DNA of 37,210 nucleotides from Caballeronia sordidicola (GCF_001544455.2 NZ_FCOC02000035.1:1-37210), one strand, 5' to 3'. Positions 15,423-23,751 are shown, counted from the first letter of the stretch. A program made the numbers and translations. Notes: generated by a model from the sequence alone, not told the origin.

Positions 15423-16691
15423 GTGGAAACGGTTGAACTACACTACCGTCCGAAAGACCAGAACGACTCCGACGTCCGCTTTCCCCATTACGACGGCTCG
15501 CGCGTGCCCTATAAAGTCTTCAGTTCGCAAGCCGTGTACGACCGCGAGCAGGAGCGCATCTATCGCGGCCCGACCTGGAATTTCGTCGCGCTCGAAGCGG
15601 AAATCCCGAATGCGGGCGACTACAAGAGCACCTTCGTGGGCGATACGCCCGTGGTGGTCACGCGACTGGAAGACGGCGGCCTCGCCGCTTGGGTGAACCG
15701 CTGCGCGCATCGTGGCGCGTCCGTGTGCCGCAAGTCGCGCGGCAATGCGACATCGCATACGTGCGTGTATCACCAGTGGAGCTTCGACAACAGCGGCAAT
15801 CTGCTCGGCGTGCCGTTCCGGCGCGGCCAGAAAGGCATGACCGGCATGCCCGCCGATTTCAATCCGAAGAACCATAGCCTGCGCCAGTTGCGCGTGGATA
15901 GCTACAAAGGTCTGGTGTTCGCAAGCTTCAGCGACGAAGTCGCGCCGCTGCCCGAGTACCTCGGTGCGGAAATGCGTCCGTGGATCGATCGCATTTTTCA
16001 CAAGCCGATCGAATATCTCGGCTGCACGCGTCAGTTCTCGAAGTCGAACTGGAAGCTGTATTTCGAGAATGTGAAAGACCCGTACCACGCGAGCATGCTG
16101 CATCTGTTCCATACGACGTTCAATATCTTTCGCGTCGGCATGAAGGCGCGTTCGATTCCCGACGCGACGCATGGACTGCACAGCATCATCACCGTGACGA
16201 AGACGGGCGAAGATACGTCGTCCGCCTACAAGCAACAGAACATCCGCTCGTTCGACGAAGGCTTCGCGCTCGAAGACGATTCGATTCTCGGCCTCGTCTC
16301 CGAATACGAAGAAGACACGACGAACCATATTCAGCCGATTTTCCCGCAACTCGTCATCCAGCAGATTCACAACACGCTGGTCGCGCGCCAGCTTCTGCCG
16401 AAGGGGCCGAACAGCTTCGAGCTGATCTTCCACTTCTTCGGCTACACGGACGACACGCCCGAGTTGCGCGAGCTTCGCATCAAGCAGGCGAATCTGGTGG
16501 GCCCGGCCGGCTATATCTCGATGGAAGACACCGAGGCGACCGAACTCGTCCAGCGCGGCACCGTGCGTGATGCGGACGCGACTTCAGTTATCGAGATGTC
16601 GCGCGGCAATCCGGACCAGCAGGACACCGTCATCACCGAAAGCCTGATCCGCAAGTTCTGGGTGGGCTATCAGAAGCTGATGGGCTATTGA
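15423..16691 (+). CDS. Rieske ring-hydroxylating dioxygenase, large (alpha) subunit
   Basis: A 422-residue subunit from GTG 15423, with AGGAGA 8 bases upstream. The Rieske [2Fe-2S] ligands are C94, H96, C114 and H117. The mononuclear iron site is D219-P-Y-H222-A-S-M-L-H227, with D369 a likely third ligand. The oxygenase adds O2 to an aromatic ring or removes a ring substituent. Size and the order alpha, beta, ferredoxin, reductase match andAcAdAbAa, the three-component anthranilate 1,2-dioxygenase known from Burkholderia cepacia DBO1. I therefore see it as AndAc-like, but the substrate is not proven: related enzymes take other ortho-substituted benzoates. No catechol-cleavage genes are present in the window. 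Confidence 0.88.
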   Translation: METVELHYRPKDQNDSDVRFPHYDGSRVPYKVFSSQAVYDREQERIYRGPTWNFVALEAEIPNAGDYKSTFVGDTPVVVTRLEDGGLAAWVNRCAHRGASVCRKSRGNATSHTCVYHQWSFDNSGNLLGVPFRRGQKGMTGMPADFNPKNHSLRQLRVDSYKGLVFASFSDEVAPLPEYLGAEMRPWIDRIFHKPIEYLGCTRQFSKSNWKLYFENVKDPYHASMLHLFHTTFNIFRVGMKARSIPDATHGLHSIITVTKTGEDTSSAYKQQNIRSFDEGFALEDDSILGLVSEYEEDTTNHIQPIFPQLVIQQIHNTLVARQLLPKGPNSFELIFHFFGYTDDTPELRELRIKQANLVGPAGYISMEDTEATELVQRGTVRDADATSVIEMSRGNPDQQDTVITESLIRKFWVGYQKLMGY

Positions 16692-16706
16692 ATCGAGGCC
16701 GGCACC

Positions 16707-17180
16707 ATGGAACAAATGACATTGTGGTTCGAACTGCACATGCTGCAGGATCAGTACATCAACACGCTCGATAACGACAAGCTCGAAGCGTGGCCCGCGC
16801 TCTTCACGGAAGACTGCACCTACGAGATCGTCCCCAAGGAAAACGCCGACATGGGTTTGCCCATCGGCATCATCTATTGCACGAACCAGAAGATGCTGCG
16901 CGATCGCGTCGTGTCGCTGCGACACGCGAACATCTACGAAGAGCACAGCTACCGGCACATGACTTCGGGTCTGACCGTGATCGATGAAAAAGATGGCGTG
17001 ATCGAAACGGAAAGCAATTATGTGGTGATCCAGACTCGGACGAACGGCGAGTCGAACGTGTATCAGGCGGGCAAGTATTTCGACCGCGTAGTGCGCACGG
17101 CTGACGGACTGCGTTATCGGTCCAAGCGCGTGATCTACGACACCTCGCGCGTGCAGACCTTGCTCGCGACGCCGATCTGA
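16707..17180 (+). CDS. ring-hydroxylating dioxygenase, small (beta) subunit
   Basis: A 157-residue subunit with the NTF2-like cone fold. LDNDKLEAWPALFTEDCTYEI near the start and RVVRTADGLRYRSKRVIYDT near the end are typical of beta subunits, which hold the alpha3beta3 hexamer together and carry no cofactor. It begins 15 bases after the alpha stop with GAGG upstream and matches the length of AndAd-type small subunits. Confidence 0.88.
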   Translation: MEQMTLWFELHMLQDQYINTLDNDKLEAWPALFTEDCTYEIVPKENADMGLPIGIIYCTNQKMLRDRVVSLRHANIYEEHSYRHMTSGLTVIDEKDGVIETESNYVVIQTRTNGESNVYQAGKYFDRVVRTADGLRYRSKRVIYDTSRVQTLLATPI

Positions 17181-17190
17181 GGCGGCACAC

Positions 17191-17514
17191 ATGGATCAGT
17201 TGACGAACGAATGGCAGGTCATCGGCACGCTCGAGGACTTCACCGAAGGCGAGCCGTCGGCGGTTGTTGCGGGCGATAAATCCATAGCCGTATTCCGCAT
17301 GGGCGATGAAGTATTCGCACTGCACGATCTTTGCACACATGGCCACGCACGTTTGTCGGAAGGCTTCGTTGAGGACGGTTGCGTGGAATGTCCCTTGCAT
17401 CAGGGGCTTTTCGATATCCGCACCGGTGCGCCGCAATGTGCGCCCGTGACCGAAGCCGTGCGCAGTTATCCGATGCGAATCGTGAACGGGCAGGTCGAGA
17501 TCCATGTCGAGTGA
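17191..17514 (+). CDS. Rieske-type ferredoxin component of the dioxygenase
   Basis: A 107-residue soluble ferredoxin with Rieske ligands C48, H50, C67 and H70 (CTHGHA and CPLHQG). It carries single electrons from the reductase to the oxygenase. It starts ten bases after the beta stop with GAGGCGG as ribosome-binding site and overlaps the reductase by 11 bases, so all four parts are one coupled operon. AndAb-like by position and size. Confidence 0.88.
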   Translation: MDQLTNEWQVIGTLEDFTEGEPSAVVAGDKSIAVFRMGDEVFALHDLCTHGHARLSEGFVEDGCVECPLHQGLFDIRTGAPQCAPVTEAVRSYPMRIVNGQVEIHVE

Positions 17515-18721
17515 GTCTTATGTGATCGTCGGTGCAGGGCACGCCGCGCGTCGCGCTGCCGAAACGCTGCGTGATCGGGATGCTCAAGCGCATATCGTCA
17601 TGATCGGCGAGGAGTACGCGTTGCCTTATGACCGGCCCGAACTCTCGAAAGGTGCGCTGCTGTCGGAAAAAGGCGAGCAGCGAGCGTTCATCCGGGACGC
17701 CGCGTGGTATGACGCCCAGCGTATCGAGTTGCGGCTCGGGAAGCGAGTCGAGTCGATCGATCGTGCAATGTCCTGTGTGACGCTGAGCGATGGAATGCGC
17801 ATCGATTACAAGCGGCTACTGCTTGCGACCGGATCGCGCGTGCGCCGTTTCGCCGGCCCGGTCGATGATGGCGTAGCGCTGCATTACGTGCGCACTGTCG
17901 CGGATGCGCGCCTGCTGCGTGCCGCGCTTGCGCGAGGTAAGCGTGTGGCCGTTCTGGGGGGTGGATTCATCGGACTGGAGGTCGCCGCATCCGCGGTTCA
18001 TGCGGGCTGTCAGGTGACGTTGATCGAGACTGCGCCAACACTGCTCATGCGATCGATGCCGCGGGAAGTCGCGGAATTCATCGTCGATTTGCATCGTGTG
18101 AAGGGCGTCGATGTGCGGATGAACACGAAACCGCTTGCGGTTCGTCAAGGCGTTGGCGGCGTGCTGGTGGAAACGGATCGCGGACCGATAGAGGTGGATG
18201 TCGTCGTGGTAGGGATAGGCGTGGTGCCAAATGTCGAACTTGCCGAAGCGGCAGGACTCGATGTCAATGGAGGCATCGTCGTCGACGACCAATGCAGAAC
18301 CAATGATCCAGCGATTTTCGCTGCCGGTGAAGTCACGACGCATTTCAATCCCATGCTGAGGCGGCATGTGCGTGTCGAGTCGTGGCAAGTGGCGCAGAAT
18401 CAGCCCGCAATCGCCGCTGCGAACATGCTCAGCGGGAGCGAGCGCTATGCGGAAACGCCGTGGCTCTGGTCGGATCAGTACGAATGCAATGTGCAAACAC
18501 TCGGTGTGTTCGAAGAAGGGCATGCGCGCGTTTTGCGCGGCGAACCTGCGAGTGGATCGTTTGTCGTGTTATCGGTAAGCGATTCGGGTACGCTTGCCGC
18601 CGTTGCAGCCGTCAACGCAGGACGTGACATAGGTGCTTGCAAGCGATTGATTTCATCAGGCAAGCAGTTGGATCACGTGTCGCTAGGCGACACATCTCGT
18701 TCGCTCAGAAGTTTCCTCTGA
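17504..18721 (+). CDS. FAD/NADH ferredoxin reductase component of the dioxygenase
   Basis: A 405-residue pyridine-nucleotide:ferredoxin reductase of the glutathione-reductase type. It has an N-terminal FAD fingerprint VIVGAGHAARRAAETLR, the YDRPELSK loop, a second NADH fold VAVLGGGFIGLEVAA (about 150-165), and the FAD-contact segment IFAAGEVTTH. The C-terminal domain contains WSDQYECNVQTLG. It passes NADH electrons to the Rieske ferredoxin. AndAa-like by gene order. Its stop codon (18719-18721) is immediately followed by IS3 transposase debris, so the original downstream sequence has been lost. Confidence 0.88.
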   Translation: MSSESYVIVGAGHAARRAAETLRDRDAQAHIVMIGEEYALPYDRPELSKGALLSEKGEQRAFIRDAAWYDAQRIELRLGKRVESIDRAMSCVTLSDGMRIDYKRLLLATGSRVRRFAGPVDDGVALHYVRTVADARLLRAALARGKRVAVLGGGFIGLEVAASAVHAGCQVTLIETAPTLLMRSMPREVAEFIVDLHRVKGVDVRMNTKPLAVRQGVGGVLVETDRGPIEVDVVVVGIGVVPNVELAEAAGLDVNGGIVVDDQCRTNDPAIFAAGEVTTHFNPMLRRHVRVESWQVAQNQPAIAAANMLSGSERYAETPWLWSDQYECNVQTLGVFEEGHARVLRGEPASGSFVVLSVSDSGTLAAVAAVNAGRDIGACKRLISSGKQLDHVSLGDTSRSLRSFL

Positions 18722-18913
18722 AAGGCCGAATGCCTGAACCAGCACTGGTTCGTCTCCATGAGCCACGCCAGGCATTTAATTGACGATTGGCGTATCGAGT
18801 ACAACAACGAGCGGCCTCACGGCTCGCTTGGCTACCTGGCGCCAGTGCAGTTCGCAAAGGCGCACGAAGCGAAGGAATTATTAACCTCGGACTCTAACGG
18901 AGCTTCGTACTAA
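18722..18913 (+). pseudogene. IS3-family transposase OrfB, C-terminal remnant
   Basis: The frame from 18722 reads through HARHLIDDWRIEYNNERPHG and SLGYLAPVQFA to a TAA stop at 18911. This is the end of the DDE integrase core of an IS3-family OrfB. The 5' part is missing and the fragment starts directly at the reductase stop codon. Confidence 0.8.
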
Positions 18914-18915
18914 TA

Positions 18916-18929
18916 CCGGGGGCAGGTCA
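18916..18929. repeat. IS3-family terminal inverted repeat (right end)
   Basis: CCGGGGGCAGGTCA, whose reverse is TGACCTGCCCCCGG, matches the usual IS3/IS407-type tip. It marks the end of the OrfB remnant. No left end is visible in the window. Confidence 0.6.
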
Positions 18930-19061
18930 ATCGAGCAATGGCGCCAGTTCTACAACGAGAGGCGCCCGCATAGCGCCCATCGTTACCAGCCTCCGGCCAC
19001 GGTCCGTCGAGCCTGGCTGGAGTCCGATAATATCGACATGCGACTCACTGCCCGACCGGCT
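18930..19061 (+). pseudogene. second transposase C-terminal fragment
   Basis: An open frame reading EQWRQFYNERRPHSAHRYQP, then PATVRRAWL. The FYNERRPHSA motif is the end of an integrase-core transposase (IS3/IS481 style), from a different element than the one just upstream. It runs without a clear end into the antisense of the His-rich zinc gene. Confidence 0.65.
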
Positions 19062-19100
19062 ACAAAATCCCGCCGCAGGTCACTGGCACGGGGCCTGAGT

Positions 19101-19457
19101 CTATCGAACCGTTTCTACCGGCCCGTGGTCGTCGCAGTGATCGCCGTGCGGATGATGCAGGTGACCGTTGACAAGATAGTCCACATGATCGCCGTGCGGC
19201 ACGGCGTCGTGTCAGCAACCCGGGCCATGCACGTGCCCGGGCTCATGGCCACCGCATTGGTGATCGGGCGTGCAGCGATCGAGATTGGTGGCGTTGACTT
19301 CCAGCTGGTGTTCATCGACATGGTCGCCGTGCGGGTGATGCAGGTGGCCGTCGTGCAGGTAGTCGATATGGCCCTCATGGCGAATCGCCGTGTGGCCGCA
19401 GCCGGGACCATGCTGGTGATCGTGATGGGCGTGGTGAGGTTCGTTGCAGGTGCTCAT
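19101..19457 (-). pseudogene. His-rich tandem-repeat metal-binding protein, interrupted by in-frame TGA
   Basis: From ATG 19457 (GGAG about 10 bases upstream) the frame encodes 81 residues very rich in His, ending at a TGA at 19212-19214. The same frame then continues with obviously homologous sequence to a TAG at 19101. The two halves are a duplication: GPGCGHTAIRHEGHIDYL in the first, GPGC-stop-HDAVPHGDHVDYL in the second, both followed by GHLHHPHGDH. The stop replaces the glycine of the first copy, most simply GGA to TGA. The protein should bind zinc or another transition metal. It lies 15 bases downstream of the ArsR gene and is probably co-transcribed with it. The shortened 81-residue form might still bind metal. 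Confidence 0.75.
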
Positions 19458-19471
19458 GGTGCTTTTCTCCA

Positions 19472-19822
19472 TCAGGACGAGGCGGGCTGGGTCGGCTCGG
19501 CCGCATGCGCCAGGACGCTGTCGAGCAGCGTCAGGACATGGTCGTCCGAGAGGGCATAGAAGACATGTTTCGCTACACGCCGGCGCTTGACCAGACGCGC
19601 CCCGTGCAACACCTTCAGTCGGGCCGAGATGCTGCCCAGCTTCGCCTGTTCGGCATACACCAGTTCGGTCACGCAGCGCTCACCTTGAGACAGCAGGATC
19701 AGCAACCGTAGCCGTGCTGGGTCGCGCAACGCGTGGAACATTTCGCCGGCTGCCTCCAGCTGGGAGGCGGATATTGCCAAAGCGGGCAGGTTCAGCGGAG
19801 CATGGGTACAGGCCGGTTTCAT
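19472..19822 (-). CDS. ArsR/SmtB-family zinc-responsive repressor
   Basis: A 116-residue winged-helix repressor. The DNA-recognition region is ELVYAEQAKLGSISARLKVL (53-72). The alpha-5 metal site is fully conserved: D93, H95, H106 and E109, the same spacing as D104/H106/H117/E120 of SmtB, which binds zinc at the dimer interface. C50 in ERCVTEL lies where CadC/ArsR proteins carry their alpha-3 cysteine. Zinc binding should release it from DNA. It heads an operon with the His-rich gene. A dyad upstream (19826-19855) is the likely operator. Confidence 0.9.
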   Translation of the reverse strand: MKPACTHAPLNLPALAISASQLEAAGEMFHALRDPARLRLLILLSQGERCVTELVYAEQAKLGSISARLKVLHGARLVKRRRVAKHVFYALSDDHVLTLLDSVLAHAAEPTQPASS

Positions 19823-19825
19823 AAT

Positions 19826-19855
19826 CTATCGTTCTATTGGTTGATTGAATGATAG
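19826..19855. promoter_or_regulatory. candidate ArsR operator
   Basis: CTATCGTTC (19826-19834) and GAATGATAG (19847-19855) form an inverted repeat with one mismatch and a 12-base spacer, a few bases upstream of the ArsR start codon. This fits the imperfect dyads bound by SmtB-type repressors. Confidence 0.5.
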
Positions 19856-20027
19856 AGGCTGCTTGGCCCTTGGTCAACGCCCGTGCGAGGTTCTCGCGCA
19901 GCCTCCTTCTCATGGACACACTGGCTCAGGCGACGTTAGTTTCCATCGTGCTCACCCCGCGCTGGGAAGGGCGGCCGATGACGTAACCCTGCTGGCCGAC
20001 AGGGCTTTGCGATCTTTTCCTTGGTTT

Positions 20028-20049
20028 GAATGAAATAATATAACATTTC
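20028..20049. promoter_or_regulatory. candidate Zur box upstream of the GTPase gene
   Basis: The right half, ATAATATAACATTTC, is identical to the right half of the betaproteobacterial/enterobacterial Zur consensus (GAAATGTTATANTATAACATTTC); the left half is degraded. It lies about 200 bases before the COG0523 GTPase, in the 390-base gap 19858-20247, which holds no gene I can support. Confidence 0.6.
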
Positions 20050-20247
20050 ATCCTGAGCGCATCACGACCGTCCAACGCAGTGCTCAGCGTCAACCCTGTC
20101 GAGACGTCCAGCGACCCTTCCCGGTTCCTTGCTGTAACCACCGGCGATCTGTTCGGAATGGCCGTTCAGACGAACTAACAGCAGCAGAGCATTCCTCATC
20201 CGGCGTTGGTGCCAGCGCTCGACCGTCTCTATTTCGGAGGTCCTTTC

Positions 20248-21597
20248 ATGAATACCGATAACCGCATTCCTGTCACCGTGCTGACCGGCTTTCTCGGTTC
20301 GGGCAAGACCACGTTGCTCAACCATATCCTGAGCAAGCAGCACGGTATGCGTGTAGCCGTCATCGAAAACGAGTTCGGCGAGATCGGTATCGACAATGCC
20401 CTCGTCATCAATGCCGACGAGGAAGTGTTCGAGATGAACAACGGCTGTATCTGCTGTACGGTGCGCGGCGATCTGATCCGCATCCTCGGCAACCTGATGC
20501 GCCGACGCGACAAATTCGATCATATCCTCGTGGAGACGACCGGCATGGCCGACCCCGGCCCCGTGTCGCAGACCTTCTTCGTCGACGATGAGGTGCAGTC
20601 CTCCCTGCGCCTCGACGGCATCGTCACCGTGGTGGATGCGAGGCATGTCTGGCAACACCTGAAGGACAGCAACGAGGTGCGCGAGCAGATCGCCTTCGCC
20701 GACGTGGTCCTGCTGAACAAATGTGATCTCGTCGAGCCGGCGCAGCTCGATGAACTCGAACATCACCTGCGCAGCATGAACGCACTGGCACGCATCCATC
20801 GCACCATCAATGCGGAAATCGACATTCCCACTGTGCTGGACGTCGGTGGTTTTGACCTCAAGCGCGTGCTGCAGGAGCGGCCGCAATTCCTTGAACCCGA
20901 GTATCCGTTCGAGTGGGCAGGCATCTACCACCTCAAGCCCGGTATCGTCGAACTCCAGTATGGCAAAGGACCGGATCCGGAAATCGGCGCGCTGTTGACC
21001 GCGGTGCAGGGCAGTGACGATGCAGCTTTCGAGCGTTTGATCGGCCACGCGGACACAGCCTTCGCGCGAGACCGCAAGCGTGGCAGGGCCGGCAGCAAAC
21101 TGACGCCCGGCCCCCAGGTGGTAGCGCTTGGCGTGCCCGAATCGGGTACAGCCACAGTGAGCCTGCTGATTCCGGCCGAAGGCGATTACGCGCTTGTCAC
21201 GGAACATGGACCGGAGGAATTCGACCTGCACCTCAGCCGTGACGGAACGACGCTGGAGCCGCTGGCTGCGCGCGCGTTCAGCGCAGCCCATACCCACGAC
21301 GAGGAGATCACGTCGGTGGGCATCACGTTGACCGGCGCACTGTCCCAGCGCAGGTTCAACGACTGGCTGCAGCCTCTACTGGCCGAGCAGGGGCAGGACA
21401 TCTTTCGTTCCAAGGGCATCCTTCACTTCGCCGGCGAGCCGCGCCGAGTTGTGTTTCAGGGCGTCCACATGCTGATCGATGTCAACGCCGACCGGCCGTG
21501 GCAGCCCGGAGAAACCCGGCGAAGCGAAGTTGTCTTCATCGGCCGCAACCTCGACCGGCAAGCGCTCACCAAAGGTCTGCAACAGTGTCTCGCATGA
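20248..21597 (+). CDS. COG0523 (CobW/ZNG1-type) zinc metallochaperone GTPase
   Basis: A 449-residue G3E GTPase, starting at ATG 20248 with CGGAGG upstream. Walker A is GFLGSGKTT (14-22), the metal-binding CxCC motif is C67-I-C-C70, and the G4 motif is NKCD. Residues about 230-340 form a linker domain, and the C-terminal CobW domain (about 345-445) ends with RRVVFQGVHML and SEVVFIGRNLD. Under zinc starvation such proteins deliver zinc to client enzymes using GTP. The candidate Zur box upstream and the adjacent zinc ArsR gene support this. Its stop overlaps the next start (ATGA). Confidence 0.88.
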   Translation: MNTDNRIPVTVLTGFLGSGKTTLLNHILSKQHGMRVAVIENEFGEIGIDNALVINADEEVFEMNNGCICCTVRGDLIRILGNLMRRRDKFDHILVETTGMADPGPVSQTFFVDDEVQSSLRLDGIVTVVDARHVWQHLKDSNEVREQIAFADVVLLNKCDLVEPAQLDELEHHLRSMNALARIHRTINAEIDIPTVLDVGGFDLKRVLQERPQFLEPEYPFEWAGIYHLKPGIVELQYGKGPDPEIGALLTAVQGSDDAAFERLIGHADTAFARDRKRGRAGSKLTPGPQVVALGVPESGTATVSLLIPAEGDYALVTEHGPEEFDLHLSRDGTTLEPLAARAFSAAHTHDEEITSVGITLTGALSQRRFNDWLQPLLAEQGQDIFRSKGILHFAGEPRRVVFQGVHMLIDVNADRPWQPGETRRSEVVFIGRNLDRQALTKGLQQCLA

Positions 21598-22619
21598 ACC
21601 GTCCGTTACGCGAACTTCCGGCCCTTGCCGCCCAGTGGGCATCCGCTGCGGGCGACTATGTGAACCGGCTGTGCTGGTCGCCCGACGGCCGGCTGCTGGC
21701 CGTCGCGACCGCTGATGGCGCTGTCGCCGTCCACGACGCCTGCGAGGGACGACTGTGCTGGCGACAGGAGGTGCATGGTTTGGGCACCACCGCCCTGGCA
21801 TGGTCGCCGGATGGGAAGAGGCTGGCGAGCGGAGGACAGGATAACCGGCTGTGCCTATGGGCGGCCGAGGGCAGCGAACTGCAACGGCAGCCGGCGGGCC
21901 GCGGCTGGGTGGGGACGCTGGCGTGGTCGGCCGGTGGCGTCCTCGCCAGCATCGCGGGTCGGGAGTTGAAGCTGTGGGATGACGAGGGACGGCTGCAGCA
22001 GTCGTTCGAGGCGGCCGACAGCACGCTCACGGGCCTTCAGTGGCTGCGCGGCGGTCAGCTACTGACCGCCGGCTACGGCATGGTTGCCCGCTGGCAACCC
22101 GGGCACGACGAGCCGGTGCGCTGCTATCCGTGGAAGGCGTCATTGCTGAACCTGGCGGTGAGCCCGGACGAGCAGATCATCACGGCAGGCTGCCAGGAAG
22201 GCGCCATCCATCTCTGGTATGCGAACACAGGCGAGGACTTCCAGATGAGTGGCTATCCGACCAAGGTCCGCCATACGGCGTGGAGTGCGGACAGCCGCTA
22301 TTTCGCAACCGGCGGTGGCGAAGAGCTGATCATCTGGGACTGTGCCGGAGCCGGCCCGAAAAATACGGAGCCCGACTATCAGTCCGTACATCAGGCACCG
22401 ATCAGCGCTATCGCCTTCAGTCACGGCGACGGGCGCGTCGCCAGCGGCGGCGAGGACGGCCAGGTTTTCGTCTATGACGCAAGAGCGCGCATGCTACTGG
22501 GCGGTCTGACCGGCGAACCGGCGATCAGCGCCTTGGCCTGGCAGCCAGGTGATGCCTTGCTGGCGCTGGGCGATGCCCAGGGCGGGATACGCATCTGCTC
22601 CGTGCCTACGGCAGAATGA
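21594..22619 (+). CDS. WD40-repeat protein coupled to the zinc GTPase
   Basis: A 341-residue protein made of about seven WD40 blades (CWSPDGRLLAVATADGAVAVHD, LAWSPDGKRLASGGQDNRLCLW-type units, and so on). It lacks a signal peptide, so it is cytoplasmic. The start codon overlaps the GTPase stop, which implies coupled synthesis. WD40 propellers are docking platforms; here it may present the GTPase to its client. This gene pair is common in Burkholderiales zinc loci as far as I recall; no biochemical role is known to me. Confidence 0.85.
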   Translation: MNRPLRELPALAAQWASAAGDYVNRLCWSPDGRLLAVATADGAVAVHDACEGRLCWRQEVHGLGTTALAWSPDGKRLASGGQDNRLCLWAAEGSELQRQPAGRGWVGTLAWSAGGVLASIAGRELKLWDDEGRLQQSFEAADSTLTGLQWLRGGQLLTAGYGMVARWQPGHDEPVRCYPWKASLLNLAVSPDEQIITAGCQEGAIHLWYANTGEDFQMSGYPTKVRHTAWSADSRYFATGGGEELIIWDCAGAGPKNTEPDYQSVHQAPISAIAFSHGDGRVASGGEDGQVFVYDARARMLLGGLTGEPAISALAWQPGDALLALGDAQGGIRICSVPTAE

Positions 22620-23190
22620 AGCGACCGTAGCAACAGACCGGGAGGCTCGTTCCGCCCCGTCGTTCAATCAACCTTCGGCATGCAATTGTGCGCTTTGCAT
22701 ACGATAAGAGCTAAACTTCGGCAGCGCAGTCGAGCCAATCCGGTCCGATCGGGCTTGGCAGAGAACGTGGCGAAAGTTTGCTCGTTGACGCTCTCTGGAG
22801 CCAGCGTGTGGATGGTGAAGCACGCGGAGAAAGAGCAGGCGGTTCGCGCGATGTCCGAGATATTCTCGTGACTTTCGGGGATGTTTGCCGAGCGGTTGAT
22901 GTTTTTTGCCGCAGGAAATAACCAGGCGACTCCAGCGATCTGATGTTCCCGACGATGCATCATCCGAAAGGGCGGGAATGGGACCAACGTGTGGATCGCG
23001 CGCACCGAAGAAAGAATGGCGCCGGATACCGATCGGGTGGGCCGGGAGAGCAGTGCTTGCTCGGTGTGGCGATCAATGCGTGCACGGAAGTCGCTGATGA
23101 TTTGTGACACGATCAATAACTTCGCGTTCAGTTCAGCGATCCGAGCAGAGATCGAGCATTAGTGGCGATGGCGCTCGCTGCATAGAAAAA

Positions 23191-23209
23191 GGCCCGACAA
23201 AGTCGGGCC
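23191..23209 (-). terminator. strong hairpin with minus-strand U tract
   Basis: GGCCCGAC-AAA-GTCGGGCC has an A run on its left, which becomes a U tract on the minus strand. It would stop a transcript coming leftward from about 23215-23590, yet no minus-strand protein gene lies there. On the plus strand it is followed only by TTC. Confidence 0.65.
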
Positions 23210-23546
23210 TTCAAACCAAGGTGGGAACCCCCGTTACCGCCCTGCTGGTATTTTTCTCGTAACTGACCTTCTGCCTCTGGATATTGGTTTTATTGTTGGG
23301 CGTTTGTTTTCGGTCAGCAGATGCATAGTAGCTGCCAATGACGTGGGCGCTGTGTGAGCTACCGCACGTTGCACTTACTTTTCGTTACAGGTGTTGCTAA
23401 ATGTATACGCCGCGTTTTCGTTGAACAAACCTGACGGGCAGCCTGTTATTTTTGCGGACGATACTAATACGCACCATCGAAAAGGCCCAGCACTCGAGCG
23501 GGGCAATTTACCGGCGTGGAAGCCAATGGGGAAGTTCTAGAAAGCA

Positions 23547-23580
23547 AACTGGCTGCTGTCGGTCCCGACAACAGCCAGTT
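23547..23580. terminator. 15-bp stem hairpin
   Basis: Arms 23547-23561 and 23566-23580 pair with one mismatch around a four-base loop; the plus-strand 3' flank is CTCGTTTTGC. It looks like an intrinsic terminator with a short U tract on the plus strand, or a structured RNA element. Confidence 0.55.
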
Positions 23581-23751
23581 CTCGTTTTGCACATATACCC
23601 GTTTGCATTTAAGCGATTTAGAAAGTAGATAAAAGTCTGCTTAAGATTAACCGCGAAGATGACGAGGATCATTCCTATTTACGTGTAATGGGATGGTCAC
23701 GCCCGCCTCGCAGCGAGTAAGCTGCCTGGAATTTCCTTCGGAGGCCATTGT

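Larger units (their letters stand above)
22620..23690. other. 1.07-kb stretch without a supported gene, two strong hairpins
   Basis: An open frame on the minus strand (22664-23116) has an irregular composition and no motif. The stretch is less GC-rich than its surroundings from about 23210 on. Its notable content is the hairpins at 23191-23209 and 23547-23580. It ends at the upstream flank of the IS110 remnant. Confidence 0.5.

Noticed and set aside
15423..18721. benzoate (benABC) or naphthalene-type dioxygenase
   Set aside because: The separate Rieske ferredoxin and glutathione-reductase-type reductase exclude the two-component BenABC layout, and the alpha length and gene order fit the AndA type better than naphthalene dioxygenase.
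19212..19214. TGA as a selenocysteine codon in the His-rich protein
   Set aside because: The homologous copy within the same protein has glycine at this place and no SECIS-like hairpin is evident just after it; a nonsense change is simpler.
22664..23116. 150-residue minus-strand open frame after the WD40 gene
   Set aside because: No ribosome-binding site, no motif, irregular composition; left as non-coding.
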